This document shows positions 8,192 to 16,343 of a stretch of DNA of 64,000 nt, piece by piece. The DNA lies in the NCBI RefSeq assembly GCF_001644225.1, contig NZ_LSTV01000005.1, positions 502,146 through 566,145 on the forward strand. The letters are read 5' to 3'. The first letter of the stretch is position 1, and each line of letters opens with the position of its first letter. The position numbers and the translations under genes were made by a program. The DNA comes from Microbacterium oleivorans. Its GTDB lineage: Bacteria; Actinomycetota; Actinomycetes; Actinomycetales; Microbacteriaceae. Under the pieces are notes generated by a model, which was not told where the DNA came from, did not search any database, and saw only the letters and a list, made by a program, of their open reading frames with translations.

Positions 8192-9049
8192 CTAGACGCC
8201 GGGGCGGAGGGTGACCGTACCGGCCGAGACGGTGGCGTCGATGGTGCGCGTGGCGCTCGTCGAGGTCTGCAGACGGTTGTCGAACGTGCCGACGGAGACG
8301 TCGGACGTCACGCGGTACGCCTCGTCAGGGAGGGTCGCCACGAGGGTCCCCGCGCTGAGATCCACACGGACGTCGTCGAGGGCTTCGCCGCGGAGGTCGG
8401 CAGTGATCTGACCTGCGCCGATCGTGAGGTTCGCACGCTGCACCCCGTCGACAGCGACGTCGGCATCACCGGCGCTGACATCGACCCGGACGTCGTCCGC
8501 GGTGCCGGTCACCGTCGCGTCGCCCGCACCGACCGACACGTTGAGGAGCCCGTAGGTGCCGTCTGCCGTGACCGATCCGGCCGCGACGTTGACGTCGGCA
8601 TCCAGCTTCTGGTCCGCCATCTCCTTGGGCAGGGTCAGTGTGGCGCGGTTCTCGGCCGCGTCGAATCCCACCTGCAGCATCCACCACGGGCGCGAGTTGG
8701 AGAGGGACAGCGTCTCGCCGCGTCGCTCGAGCTTCCAGTCGCGGTTCCCGTCGACGGTGAGGGTCGCCTCGTCGACGTCCGCATAGTCGACGACGACGTG
8801 ACCGGCCGAGACGTCCAAGGACAGGCCCGTCACTCCTGCGACATCGGCCGATTGATCGCCGGCGCCCCGATTCGTGCTCGCGTAGGCGATCGAGCCGATG
8901 CCCGAGACGAGCGTCCCGAGCAGCAGTACGCCGCCGAGCGACATCGCGATGATCGAGACGATCTGCGCCGACGCGCGCCGCGGCTGCTGCGGTGGCTGCG
9001 GGGCAGGCGTCGTGGGAGCGGTGGGCGGGGGAGTGAGGTCGATGCTCAT
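8192..9049 (-). CDS. DUF4097 / LiaF-like toastrack protein
   Basis: Single-pass membrane protein of 285 residues: a Pro/Ala-rich cytoplasmic N-terminus, one transmembrane segment at about 29-55, then a repetitive beta-strand domain in which phrases such as VSAGDADV, VSVGAGDATV and LSAGTLVATL recur every 15-20 residues. That is the DUF4097 adhesin-like 'toastrack' fold also found in LiaF/LiaG proteins. Its ATG at 9049 overlaps the stop of the response regulator (ATGA), so it is the last gene of a three-gene operon with a histidine kinase. By analogy with LiaFSR it may modulate signalling in response to envelope stress. The fold call is good, the role inferred. Confidence 0.78.
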   Translation of the reverse strand: MSIDLTPPPTAPTTPAPQPPQQPRRASAQIVSIIAMSLGGVLLLGTLVSGIGSIAYASTNRGAGDQSADVAGVTGLSLDVSAGHVVVDYADVDEATLTVDGNRDWKLERRGETLSLSNSRPWWMLQVGFDAAENRATLTLPKEMADQKLDADVNVAAGSVTADGTYGLLNVSVGAGDATVTGTADDVRVDVSAGDADVAVDGVQRANLTIGAGQITADLRGEALDDVRVDLSAGTLVATLPDEAYRVTSDVSVGTFDNRLQTSTSATRTIDATVSAGTVTLRPGV

Positions 9050-9738
9050 CGGTTCGTTCCGTTCTGATCGGGATGCCCGGGGGCGGGCGGTGCGCTGTGT
9101 TCGAGGTGGACGAGAGCCGCGAGCACCCGTCGGTTCCCGTGCTCGTCCTGTTCGAGGCCGAGCTTCTGGAAGAGGGAGGTGATGTACTTCTCGACGCTCG
9201 CCTCCGAGACGAACAGCGCCGACGCGATCGCGGCGTTGCTCTTGCCCTCGGCGATGAGCGCGAGCACCGAGCGTTCGCGGTCGGTGAGGCGCGACATCCG
9301 CTCGTCCCGGGCGCGGCGCGTCAGCAGTTGCGCCACCACCTCTGGGTCGAGGACCGTCGCGCCGGCGGCGATCCGATCGATCGAGTCGAGGAAGTCCCGC
9401 ACGTCGGCGACGCGGTCCTTCAGCAGGTACCCGAGGGCGGCGTTCTGTCCGGTGATGAGGTCGCTCGCGTAGCGTTCCTCGACGTACTGGCTGAGCACCA
9501 GGACGGGGAGGGTCGGATGCTGCGCCCGCAGCGTCAGCGCGGCCCGGATGCCCTCATCGGTGAAGGTCGGCGGCAGCCGCACGTCGAGGATGCAGAGCTC
9601 CGGCGCCGTCTCGGTCACCGCCTGGACGATGCCGTCGGCGTGGGGGAGGGCGGCGACCACGGTGTGGCCTGCGTCCTCGAGCACGCGGACCAGGCCTTCG
9701 CGCAGCAGCGTGGAGTCCTCGCAGATCAGGATGCGCAC
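9046..9738 (-). CDS. NarL/FixJ-family response regulator
   Basis: Two-domain DNA-binding response regulator of 230 residues. The receiver has the acidic pair E7-D8, phospho-acceptor Asp 52 in ILDVRLP, a Ser/Thr position in VLVLSQ and the Lys of LLKDRV. The C-terminal LuxR-type helix-turn-helix starts at LTDRERSVLALIAEG and includes NAAIASALFVSEASVEKYI. The frame is open much further upstream, but the GTG at 9738 is the first start that gives a receiver N-terminus (RILICEDS), and it lies inside the 3' end of the kinase gene (13-base overlap). It is presumably phosphorylated by that kinase. Confidence 0.93.
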   Translation of the reverse strand: MRILICEDSTLLREGLVRVLEDAGHTVVAALPHADGIVQAVTETAPELCILDVRLPPTFTDEGIRAALTLRAQHPTLPVLVLSQYVEERYASDLITGQNAALGYLLKDRVADVRDFLDSIDRIAAGATVLDPEVVAQLLTRRARDERMSRLTDRERSVLALIAEGKSNAAIASALFVSEASVEKYITSLFQKLGLEQDEHGNRRVLAALVHLEHSAPPAPGHPDQNGTNR

Positions 9739-10997
9739 GGGAGCGTCACCTCCAGGGACGTCGGCCCACCGGCCGGGCTGTCGAGTGTCGCGGTGCCGCC
9801 GGCGGCGAGCACCCGGTTCATGATCCCGTCGAGGCCACCGCCGGGGAGCACGCGGGCCCCGCCGATGCCGTTGTCCTCGACGCGCGCCCAGATGAGCCGT
9901 CCGGTCTGGGCGTCGCCGCGGCTGCGGACCACGACGCGCACCTCGGTGGCGCGGGCGTGCTTGGCGGCGTTGGTGAGGGACTCGGCGATGACGAAGTAGA
10001 CCGCGGCCTCCGAGGTGGCGCTGCACCTCTCGTCGAGGCGGACGTCGAGGGCGACGGGCACGTGGGACCGTGCCGCGAGGGCCGAGAGGGCGGCATCCAG
10101 TCCCCGGTCGTCGAGGACGGACGCGTGGATGCCGCGGGCCAACTGTCGCAGCTCGGTGATGGCGGCCTTCGTCGAGGTGTGCGCCTCGTCGATCAGCGCC
10201 TTCGCGGCGACCGGGTCGGAGTCGATCTTCTGCTGCGCGAGCCCCAAGGTCATCCCGACCGAGACGAGCCGCGGCTGGACGCCGTCGTGCAGGTCGCGTT
10301 CGATGCGGGTGCGCTCGACCTCGCTGGCCCGCACCGCGCCGGCACGCTGCGCGCCGGCGGCACGCGCCTGCTCGGCGAGGACGGCCTCGCGGGAGGGGAC
10401 GAGGATCGACCGGGTCAGCAGGTCGTCGAGGAGGGAGATCCCGAACAGGATGCCGAGGCTCACCAGGACCGCGAGTATGCCGCCCGCGACGGCCCAGCCG
10501 CCCGTGACCGGGACGCCGAGGACCGGCAGTCGGCCGCCCGCGGCGCCGCCGAGAGGCGAGACGGCGAGTCCGATGCCGGTCACGCCGGCAGACGTGGCCC
10601 CGATGACGATCCAGCCGAGCACGGAGGCGATCGCGAAGCTGCCGATGCCGCGCCACATCGCCCCGTCGATGAACTGGAGCCACAGTGTGCGGAGGAATCC
10701 GCGGAAGCCCGGCTGGCCGCTCGTGCGGATCGCCAGCGAGGGGATGCCGTGACCGTACAGCCCCTCGGCGCGCTCGTGCTCGAGCCAAGCGCCGGCCCAC
10801 GCGAGGTAGACGGCGGCGATCATCAAAGGAATGCCGATGCCGAACACGAGCGCGAGTCCGACACCCGTGCCGAACAGGGTGAGCACGGTGGTCAGGATGC
10901 CGATGCCCACCAGAGCGACGGCGGCGAGCTGCGCGAGCGCGCCGAGCCGCCGCAGCGGGCGGAGCCGTCGGGGAGGCGAGGAGGTGTCGGAAGTCAT
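9726..10997 (-). CDS. membrane histidine kinase, HisKA_3 type
   Basis: Sensor kinase of 423 residues. There are two hydrophobic blocks: about four membrane segments between 20 and 190, in two pairs, with a short loop in place of a large extracellular sensor. Such intramembrane-sensing kinases usually respond to envelope perturbation. The dimerisation helix has phospho-acceptor His 237 in RDLHDGVQPRL. The ATPase domain shows the N-box ESLTNAAKHA and G-box EDNGIGG. The ATG at 10997 starts MTSDTSS, followed by the first basic membrane-flanking region; longer starts lack coding character. It begins the kinase-regulator-toastrack operon. Confidence 0.9.
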   Translation of the reverse strand: MTSDTSSPPRRLRPLRRLGALAQLAAVALVGIGILTTVLTLFGTGVGLALVFGIGIPLMIAAVYLAWAGAWLEHERAEGLYGHGIPSLAIRTSGQPGFRGFLRTLWLQFIDGAMWRGIGSFAIASVLGWIVIGATSAGVTGIGLAVSPLGGAAGGRLPVLGVPVTGGWAVAGGILAVLVSLGILFGISLLDDLLTRSILVPSREAVLAEQARAAGAQRAGAVRASEVERTRIERDLHDGVQPRLVSVGMTLGLAQQKIDSDPVAAKALIDEAHTSTKAAITELRQLARGIHASVLDDRGLDAALSALAARSHVPVALDVRLDERCSATSEAAVYFVIAESLTNAAKHARATEVRVVVRSRGDAQTGRLIWARVEDNGIGGARVLPGGGLDGIMNRVLAAGGTATLDSPAGGPTSLEVTLPCAS

Positions 10998-11100
10998 GTC
11001 ACCCACGCTAGGGGCGGGGTCAGCCCCCCACATCGGGGCCGTCCGGAGACCTCGCTTCGGGTTATCCCCCAGAGGCCGGGATCGGGCGTACGGTGGCGGA

Positions 11101-11931
11101 ATGGTCAGCATCCCCACGGTCTCCCTGAACGACGGCACCGCGTTCCCGCAGCTCGGTCTCGGCACGTACAACCTCCGCGGCGAGGACGGCACGAATGCCA
11201 TCGTCGCGGCGATCGAGGGCGGCTACCGGCTGCTCGACTCGGCCGTGAACTACGAGAACGAGCGCGAGGTCGGCGAGGCCGTCCGGCGAAGCGGCATCCG
11301 TGACGAACTGATCGTCACGACGAAGGTCCCCGGACGCGACCACGGGTACGACGAGACGCGTCGCAGCGCCGAGGGCTCGCTCGAACGCCTCGGACTAGAC
11401 CGCATCGACCTGTACCTCATCCACTGGCCCAACCCGAGCGTCGACAAGTACGTCGACACCTACCGCGCGATGGTCGACCTGCAGAAGGAGGGACGCGTCG
11501 GATCGGTCGGCGTCTCGAACTTCACCGAGCCGATGCTCGCCCGCATCATCGAGGCGACCGGCGTCGTGCCCGCGGTGAACCAGGTCGAGCTGCACCCGTA
11601 TTTCCCGCAGGCGCACCTGCGCGCTTTCCACGCCGCGCAGGGCATCCGCACCGAGAGCTGGAGCCCCCTCGCGCGGCGGTCGGAGCTCCTCAGCGAACAG
11701 GTGGTGACGGATGCCGCCGCCGCCCACGGCGTCACGCCCACCCAGGTCGTGCTCCGCTGGCACGTGCAGCTCGGGACCACCCCGATCCCGAAGTCCGCCG
11801 ATCCCGCACGCCAGGCCGAGAACGCCGACGTCTTCGGGTTCTCGCTCACGGACGACGAGGTCGCCGCGATCTCCGCGCTCGAGCGCGGCCGGCTGTGGGA
11901 CGGCGACCCCGACACCCACGAGGAGATGTAG
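11101..11931 (+). CDS. aldo/keto reductase
   Basis: NADPH-dependent oxidoreductase of the aldo/keto reductase family, 276 residues, cytoplasmic. The catalytic tetrad is visible: Asp 46 and Tyr 51 (LLDSAVNYENE), Lys 75 (VTTKVPG) and His 108 (LIHWPNP). GVSNF and the late PIPKSADPARQAEN nucleotide-binding segment are also typical. It groups by eye with 2,5-diketo-D-gluconate reductase-type enzymes, but substrate cannot be told from sequence. The ATG at 11101 lies six bases after a TACGGT box (11089-11094) with no ribosome site, suggesting a leaderless transcript. It is convergent with rtcB. Confidence 0.93.
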   Translation: MVSIPTVSLNDGTAFPQLGLGTYNLRGEDGTNAIVAAIEGGYRLLDSAVNYENEREVGEAVRRSGIRDELIVTTKVPGRDHGYDETRRSAEGSLERLGLDRIDLYLIHWPNPSVDKYVDTYRAMVDLQKEGRVGSVGVSNFTEPMLARIIEATGVVPAVNQVELHPYFPQAHLRAFHAAQGIRTESWSPLARRSELLSEQVVTDAAAAHGVTPTQVVLRWHVQLGTTPIPKSADPARQAENADVFGFSLTDDEVAAISALERGRLWDGDPDTHEEM

Positions 11932-11957
11932 GGGCCGCCGCCCGGAGAGAGCGCCGG

Positions 11958-13127
11958 TCAGTCGCCCTTCACATTGACGAGCTGGCGCAGCGTGTGCCGG
12001 ATCTCGACGAGGTCGGCGGCGTCCGCCATGACCCGGTCGATCGGCTTGTACGCCTGCGGGATCTCGTCGATGAACGCGTCCGTGTCACGGAACTCGATGC
12101 CCGACATCGCCTCCCGCAGCTGCTCGTGCGTGAACGTCCGACGCGCCGCCGACCGCGAGTACTCCCGCCCCGCGCCGTGCGGTGAGGAGTTCAGCGAGAG
12201 CGGGTTGCCGAGTCCGGAGACGACGTACGAGGCCGTGCCCATCGACCCGGGGATGAGCCCGGGCCGTCCCTTGTCCGCCTGGATGGCGCCCTTCCGCGAC
12301 ACCCACACCTCCTTGCCGAAGTGCTTCTCGCGCTCGGTGAAGTTGTGGTGGCAGTTGATCCGCTCGTGCTCGACGACGTCCTCTCCCATCACCTCGGAGA
12401 GCTGACGCGAGACCCGGTCCATCATCTCCTCCCGGTTGAGGAGGGCGAAGTGCTGAGCCCACCGCAGCTGACGGATGTACTCCCAGAACTCGTCCGTCCC
12501 CTCCACGAGGTAGGCGAGGTCGCGATCGGGCAACTCGATCCACCACTGCGTCGCCAGCCGCTGCGCGACGGCGATGTGATGCGTGGCGATCTTGTTGCCG
12601 ACGCCCCGCGAGCCGGAATGGAGGAACATCCACACCGCGTCGGTCTCGTCGACCGAGATCTCGATGAAGTGGTTCCCCGACCCGAGCGACCCGAGCTGGT
12701 TCCGCCAGTGCCCCGCGTAGGATGCCGGGTCGAACCCGTTCTTCGCGGCGAGCTCCTCCAGCTCGGCGACGCGCGGCTCAGCGGTGGCGACGATCTTGCG
12801 GTTGTCGCGGCCGGCCGACAGCGGGATCGCGCGTTCGATCTGCTCCCGCAGGGCCGCGAGGTCGCGCTCCACGAGCTGCGCCTTCGTGAACTGCGTGCGG
12901 ACGGCGATCATGCCGCATCCGATGTCGACGCCGACGGCCGCCGGCATGATGGCGCCCAGCGTCGGGATGACCGAGCCGACGGTCGCCCCCTTGCCGAGGT
13001 GCGCATCCGGCATGAGCGCCAGGTGCGGGTGGATGAACGGCATGCGTGACGAGGTGCGAGCCTGTTCGACGGTCTTCTCGTCGATGATGCTCGCCCACGA
13101 CAGCAGCCTGTTCGAGAGCTTCTCCAT
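11958..13127 (-). CDS. rtcB: RtcB family RNA ligase
   Basis: GTP- and manganese-dependent ligase joining RNA 2',3'-cyclic-phosphate or 3'-phosphate ends to 5'-hydroxyl ends, used in RNA repair and, in other lineages, tRNA splicing. The 389-residue protein shows the metal-binding Cys 71 in GVDIGCGM, the GSGNHFIEI and HSGSRG blocks with metal-binding His residues, and RKGAIQAD. The guanylylated His is at about 317 in SSPHGAGR. The ATG at 13127 has a strong AGGAAAGGA ribosome site, so the longer open frame to 13304 is not used. No archease or RtcA gene is beside it. A stem-loop and a small ORF lie upstream and may form a leader. Confidence 0.94.
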   Translation of the reverse strand: MEKLSNRLLSWASIIDEKTVEQARTSSRMPFIHPHLALMPDAHLGKGATVGSVIPTLGAIMPAAVGVDIGCGMIAVRTQFTKAQLVERDLAALREQIERAIPLSAGRDNRKIVATAEPRVAELEELAAKNGFDPASYAGHWRNQLGSLGSGNHFIEISVDETDAVWMFLHSGSRGVGNKIATHHIAVAQRLATQWWIELPDRDLAYLVEGTDEFWEYIRQLRWAQHFALLNREEMMDRVSRQLSEVMGEDVVEHERINCHHNFTEREKHFGKEVWVSRKGAIQADKGRPGLIPGSMGTASYVVSGLGNPLSLNSSPHGAGREYSRSAARRTFTHEQLREAMSGIEFRDTDAFIDEIPQAYKPIDRVMADAADLVEIRHTLRQLVNVKGD

Positions 13128-13185
13128 GGTTCCTTTCCTTCGTGGAGGGCCCGGGAGCCTTCGTGCGGAGAGGAACACACGAGAA

Positions 13186-13216
13186 GACGCCCCGGACCTG
13201 TGCGGTGCGGGGCGTC
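13186..13216. terminator. GC-rich hairpin between small ORF and rtcB
   Basis: GACGCCCCG at 13186-13194 pairs perfectly with CGGGGCGTC at 13208-13216 around a 13-base loop. On the minus strand it follows the stop of the 29-residue ORF and precedes rtcB by about 59 bases. It could end the small transcript or act as an attenuator controlling rtcB. No T-tract follows. Confidence 0.55.
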
Positions 13217-13230
13217 GGACGGTGATGGCG

Positions 13231-13320
13231 TCAGACGGCGCGCGCCGGAGGGTACGGCTCGTAGCGGAACGGGACCTTGGTCTCGTTCCGCTGGAGCAGA
13301 TCACGCTGCTGCGTGGTCAT
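13231..13320 (-). CDS. small ORF upstream of rtcB, 29 aa
   Basis: I do not recognise this peptide. It starts MTTQQRDLLQ, is basic, and ends with a Pro/Tyr-rich tail (EPYPPARAV). What makes it credible is a perfect GGAGGA ribosome site (minus strand of 13325-13330) four bases before the ATG, in an otherwise gene-free 300-base gap. It is followed by the hairpin at 13186-13216 and then by rtcB on the same strand. It could be a free-standing small protein or a leader peptide whose translation affects hairpin formation. It has no membrane segment and no run of one amino acid that would suggest classical amino-acid attenuation. Confidence 0.5.
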   Translation of the reverse strand: MTTQQRDLLQRNETKVPFRYEPYPPARAV

Positions 13321-13437
13321 CGCGTCCTCCGGGTTCTCGCCGTGCCGGTCGGCACAGCCCTGCTACGTTAGCGGCCCGGGCGTGTCGCGTCAAAGGTCGA
13401 TCGTGCGCATGCCTGAGACGTGTGGCAGGGTGGCCGC

Positions 13438-13602
13438 ATGGGTGGACTCCTCGGCTGGCATCTCCTGATCATTTTCGGAGTGGTCCTGATGATCGCGTTG
13501 ATCGTCTGGGGGATCTACTGGGTCGTGCGGCTGGCTGCACGACACGGAAGCGAGGATGCCGCCGACCGTCGCTCCCGCGTGGGTAGGTCTCAGGCGAGGT
13601 AG
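13438..13602 (+). CDS. small single-pass membrane protein, 54 aa
   Basis: Short protein with one long hydrophobic helix (about residues 4-31, with two Trp residues and a Tyr near its end) and a charged Arg/Asp-rich cytoplasmic tail. The pattern resembles small 'SHOCT-less' or PLD-nuclease-N-like membrane proteins of actinobacteria, but I cannot assign a family. ATG at 13438 is preceded by GGCAGGG; a GTG at 13420 would add six residues. It faces the next small membrane-protein gene, which is convergent. Confidence 0.6.
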   Translation: MGGLLGWHLLIIFGVVLMIALIVWGIYWVVRLAARHGSEDAADRRSRVGRSQAR

Positions 13603-13647
13603 CCCCACCAGCCGTCGCTCAGATCGAGCGGAATGTCTGTGCTCACG

Positions 13648-13860
13648 TCAGAGCTGCGCGCCGTCGTCGTCGCGGTCGTAGATGCCCTCGTTGCGCCCGC
13701 GGCGCGACTCGTAGGCGATCAGCCAGCCGATCGAGATCGCGGCGGCCAGGACGAGGCCGATCCACACGTTCTGCAGGATCAGTCCGAACAGGATGCCGCC
13801 GACGAACAGCAGCACCGTGCCGATCACCCAGAACCGTCGTCCCCGCTGCCGCTGCGCCAT
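13648..13860 (-). CDS. small membrane protein with two TM helices, 70 aa
   Basis: Basic N-terminus (MAQRQRGRR), two predicted helices at about 11-28 and 32-49, and a charged C-terminal tail ending in an acidic DRDDDGAQL. Family unknown to me. The ATG at 13860 lies exactly six bases after a TAGGCT box (minus strand of 13867-13872), which supports the start and an independent leaderless promoter in the 23-base gap behind the DNA glycosylase gene. Confidence 0.68.
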   Translation of the reverse strand: MAQRQRGRRFWVIGTVLLFVGGILFGLILQNVWIGLVLAAAISIGWLIAYESRRGRNEGIYDRDDDGAQL

Positions 13861-13883
13861 GCGCCCAGCCTACGGCGGGGTCC

Positions 13884-14843
13884 TCAGCGGGCCCGGTGAT
13901 CCTCCGGCGCGAGGCGCGGACCGCGCCGCGGCTCCACGACGCCGCTCGCACCGATCAGGCGGATCACGCGCTGCCGGTGACCCTTCCACGGTTCGAGCAG
14001 CTCCCGCATCCCGTCGTCGTCGACGCGTGATCCGGTCAGCGCGTAGCCGACCTGGTGGGCGACGTGATAGTCCCCGAAGCTCACGGCGTCGGGGTCGCCG
14101 AAGGCGCGGATGCGGGTCTCGGCGCTCGTCCAGACGCCGACGCCGGGCAGGCTCATGAAGACTCGATCGCGGTCATCCCCTGTCGTCGCGGACTCGGCGG
14201 CGCGCTCGATCGACGCGCGACGGCGCGCGGCATCCACGATCGTGCGTGACTGCGGCGGCTCGAGCCCCGCACGATGCCACGACCAGCTCGGGATCATCCG
14301 CCAGTCCGCCGGGGGCGCGTACATCGGCCGCGGCGTCGGGCCGGGGGCCGGCTCGCCGTGGTGCGTCAGGATCCAGCGCCACGCGCCGAACGCCTGCAGC
14401 CCCGTCACCTTCTGCTCGAAGACGCTGCTCGCGAGCGCGTCGAAGACGAGGTCGGTGGCGCCGATCCGCAGATCGGGTCGCCGGTGGTGGGTCGCCGCGA
14501 TGAGCGGATGCCGCGACGCATCGAACCCCTCGGGGTCGTCGCCCGCGCCGCACAGCCGCGGCAACTGATCCAGCGTCCACGCCGCGCCAGGACCCCACGC
14601 CGCCGCACGCACCGTCCGGAGCCCCGGCCGGATCGCGATCGTGGCGATCCCCTCCGGTGTCCGCGTCGCGCGCCAGATCACGCCGTCGACCGTGGTCTGC
14701 GACGGGTCGTGCGCGCCCCGCTGCTGATAGCGGATCGCGCCCGCCCCATCGGTCGGGACCTTCGGTCGGTACTCGGCCTCGAGCGGCTTGACCGACGAGG
14801 GTGGCGGCGGATGCGGCATCCGTTCGCGCAGTCCCGTCCTCAT
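13884..14843 (-). CDS. AlkA-like DNA-3-methyladenine glycosylase (HhH-GPD)
   Basis: Base-excision repair glycosylase removing alkylated bases. The 319-residue protein has an N-terminal beta-rich part, then the helical core with FEQKVTG and the helix-hairpin-helix LPGVGVWTSAETRIRAF. After that comes FGDYHV, whose Asp matches the catalytic aspartate of the HhH-GPD superfamily (GVG...D). No C-terminal Fe-S Cys cluster is present, which argues against EndoIII/MutY and for AlkA-like proteins. The ATG at 14843 is six bases after TAGGGT (minus strand of 14850-14855), so it is probably transcribed from its own leaderless promoter. Confidence 0.85.
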   Translation of the reverse strand: MRTGLRERMPHPPPPSSVKPLEAEYRPKVPTDGAGAIRYQQRGAHDPSQTTVDGVIWRATRTPEGIATIAIRPGLRTVRAAAWGPGAAWTLDQLPRLCGAGDDPEGFDASRHPLIAATHHRRPDLRIGATDLVFDALASSVFEQKVTGLQAFGAWRWILTHHGEPAPGPTPRPMYAPPADWRMIPSWSWHRAGLEPPQSRTIVDAARRRASIERAAESATTGDDRDRVFMSLPGVGVWTSAETRIRAFGDPDAVSFGDYHVAHQVGYALTGSRVDDDGMRELLEPWKGHRQRVIRLIGASGVVEPRRGPRLAPEDHRAR

Positions 14844-14889
14844 GCCGACACCCTACGTCCGGGTGCTGACAGCGCACCCGGCGCGACGG

Positions 14890-15615
14890 TCAGAAGCGGT
14901 CGGGCGAAGGGGTGCCGTGGCCGTAGCGGATGACGACGTCGGCGTGGCGGTCGAACCGGTAGCCGATGCCGCGCACGGTGCGGACGATGTCCTCGTAGCG
15001 GCCGAGCTTCGAGCGCAGGCGGCGCACGTGCACGTCGATCGTGCGCTCGCCGGGCGCGTCGTCGCCGTCGGCGTGGCTCCACAGCGACGAGACGAGCTCG
15101 GTGCGCTCGATCGTGCGACCTTCGCGCAGCACGAGGTACTGCAGCAGCTCGAACTCCTTGAAGGTGAGCGACGCGGTCTCGCCGTCGATGTGCACACGGC
15201 GGCGGGAGATGTCGATCGTGACGCCACCGGGGACGTGCTCGTCGAGCGGCTCCTCGGGCTTCGTGCGGGCCACGGCGGCCGGCTCGTGCAGCGCGAGCCG
15301 TACGACGTCGACGTCACGGCCGCCGGCGCCGACGGGGGCGAGGGCGACGGTCGCGTGCGTCTCGGCGGAGGGCGCGAGCTCGGCGATGGTGCGGCGGAGC
15401 GCGTCGACGATCACCGAGAGGCTGACGCCGTCGGCGGCGGCCTTCAGCTCGTCGAGGCCGACGTAGAGGGCGAAGCCGCGCGGCGCGGTGCCGGCGGGCA
15501 GTCCGCTCGCGGACGGCGCGGGGCGGGGAGCGGCGGGACGGGCCGGCGCGATGTCCTCGACGGCGCGGAGGTGGCGGGGGGCGGTGGGAGCGGAGAGGAG
15601 AGCGGAGGTCGACAT
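14890..15615 (-). CDS. orphan winged-helix (OmpR/PhoB-type) regulator
   Basis: DNA-binding protein of 241 residues. The C-terminal ~95 residues are a clear transcriptional-regulatory winged helix: LTFKEFELLQYLVLREGRTIERTELVSSLW, ERTIDVHVRRLRSKLG, then VRGIGYRFD. The N-terminal half (after a low-complexity Ala/Pro segment) has no acidic pocket or phospho-Asp and is not an ordinary receiver. A region around GFALYVGLDELKAAADG could be a degenerate receiver or an unrelated sensor. No kinase gene is adjacent. I start at the ATG at 15615 with AAGGA about eight bases upstream, rather than 23 codons earlier. The 420-base gap upstream holds a 16-base palindrome that may be its operator. Confidence 0.8.
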   Translation of the reverse strand: MSTSALLSAPTAPRHLRAVEDIAPARPAAPRPAPSASGLPAGTAPRGFALYVGLDELKAAADGVSLSVIVDALRRTIAELAPSAETHATVALAPVGAGGRDVDVVRLALHEPAAVARTKPEEPLDEHVPGGVTIDISRRRVHIDGETASLTFKEFELLQYLVLREGRTIERTELVSSLWSHADGDDAPGERTIDVHVRRLRSKLGRYEDIVRTVRGIGYRFDRHADVVIRYGHGTPSPDRF

Positions 15616-15836
15616 GGCGATGTCCTTCGAAGGGGGAACCCGGAGCGGGACGCGGGTTCGGGAGTGTTGCGCGGATGGCCTCACTGGGGCCGATGTGCGA
15701 GGCCACCGGCATCCGCGTTGTGGGCGGAGGAGCCGGAGCCTCGGGGGTCGGACGACGCCGTGTTCAGAAACGGCGGCGCGACCCGGCGGGGATCACCGTG
15801 TCAGCGACACATTCGGCAACACATGACAGCACGCTG

Positions 15837-15852
15837 CGGCATCATGATGCCG
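15837..15852. promoter_or_regulatory. perfect 16-base palindrome upstream of winged-helix gene
   Basis: CGGCATCATGATGCCG is its own reverse complement. It lies 222 bases before the start of the winged-helix gene and 187 before the acetyltransferase gene, in the only long gene-free stretch of the region (15616-16038). Within about 180 bases around it there are also TGTCA at 15800, TGACA at 15824, TGTCA near 15934 and TGACA near 15975. No coding sequence or RNA gene is apparent in this stretch. Confidence 0.5.
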
Positions 15853-16038
15853 GCAGTTCCGTTCGCCTCCCGGGCGGACAGAGTGCGTGCGAAGTCAGTC
15901 ATGTGGCCGATTATGACGAAGCGCGTCGCCATGTGTCAAACCGCCCGCCCTCGACAGCGTCCGCATGACGGAATGTGACAGATTGCTCAATCCGCTGGGC
16001 GTCGTCCGCGCGTCGCCGGATCGGCGTAGCGTGATCGC

Positions 16039-16338
16039 ATGAGCGACCTGATCTTCACCGATGAGAAGGATGCCGCGCGCTACACCCTGCACCGCGGCAA
16101 AGACCTCGTCAGCGTCCTCGATTACAACGACGACGGCCGCACCGTGGCACTCACGCGCGCGTACACGATCCCCACCTTCCGGGGCGCGGGCTACGCCGGC
16201 GAGCTCGTGCGCCGCGCGGTCGCCGACCTGGAGCGACGCGGAGACCGGCGGGTCATCCCGGTCTGCTGGTACGTCGCCGACTGGTTCGAGGCGAACCCCG
16301 GACACGAAACGCTCCTGCAGGAGCGCCGCACCGCCTGA
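16039..16338 (+). CDS. small GNAT-type N-acetyltransferase (YjdJ-like)
   Basis: Protein of 99 residues matching the short, single-domain acetyltransferases of the YjdJ/COG2388 type. It has an N-terminal strand pair, ALTRAYTIPTFRGAGYAGELVRRAVADLERRG with the acetyl-CoA-binding RGAGYAG loop, and VIPVCWYVADWFEANP, which corresponds to the IxPxCxY...P motif of that family. Substrate unknown. The ATG at 16039 follows TAGCGT (16027-16032) by six bases without a ribosome site, again a leaderless layout. Confidence 0.85.
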   Translation: MSDLIFTDEKDAARYTLHRGKDLVSVLDYNDDGRTVALTRAYTIPTFRGAGYAGELVRRAVADLERRGDRRVIPVCWYVADWFEANPGHETLLQERRTA

Positions 16339-16343
16339 GCGGG

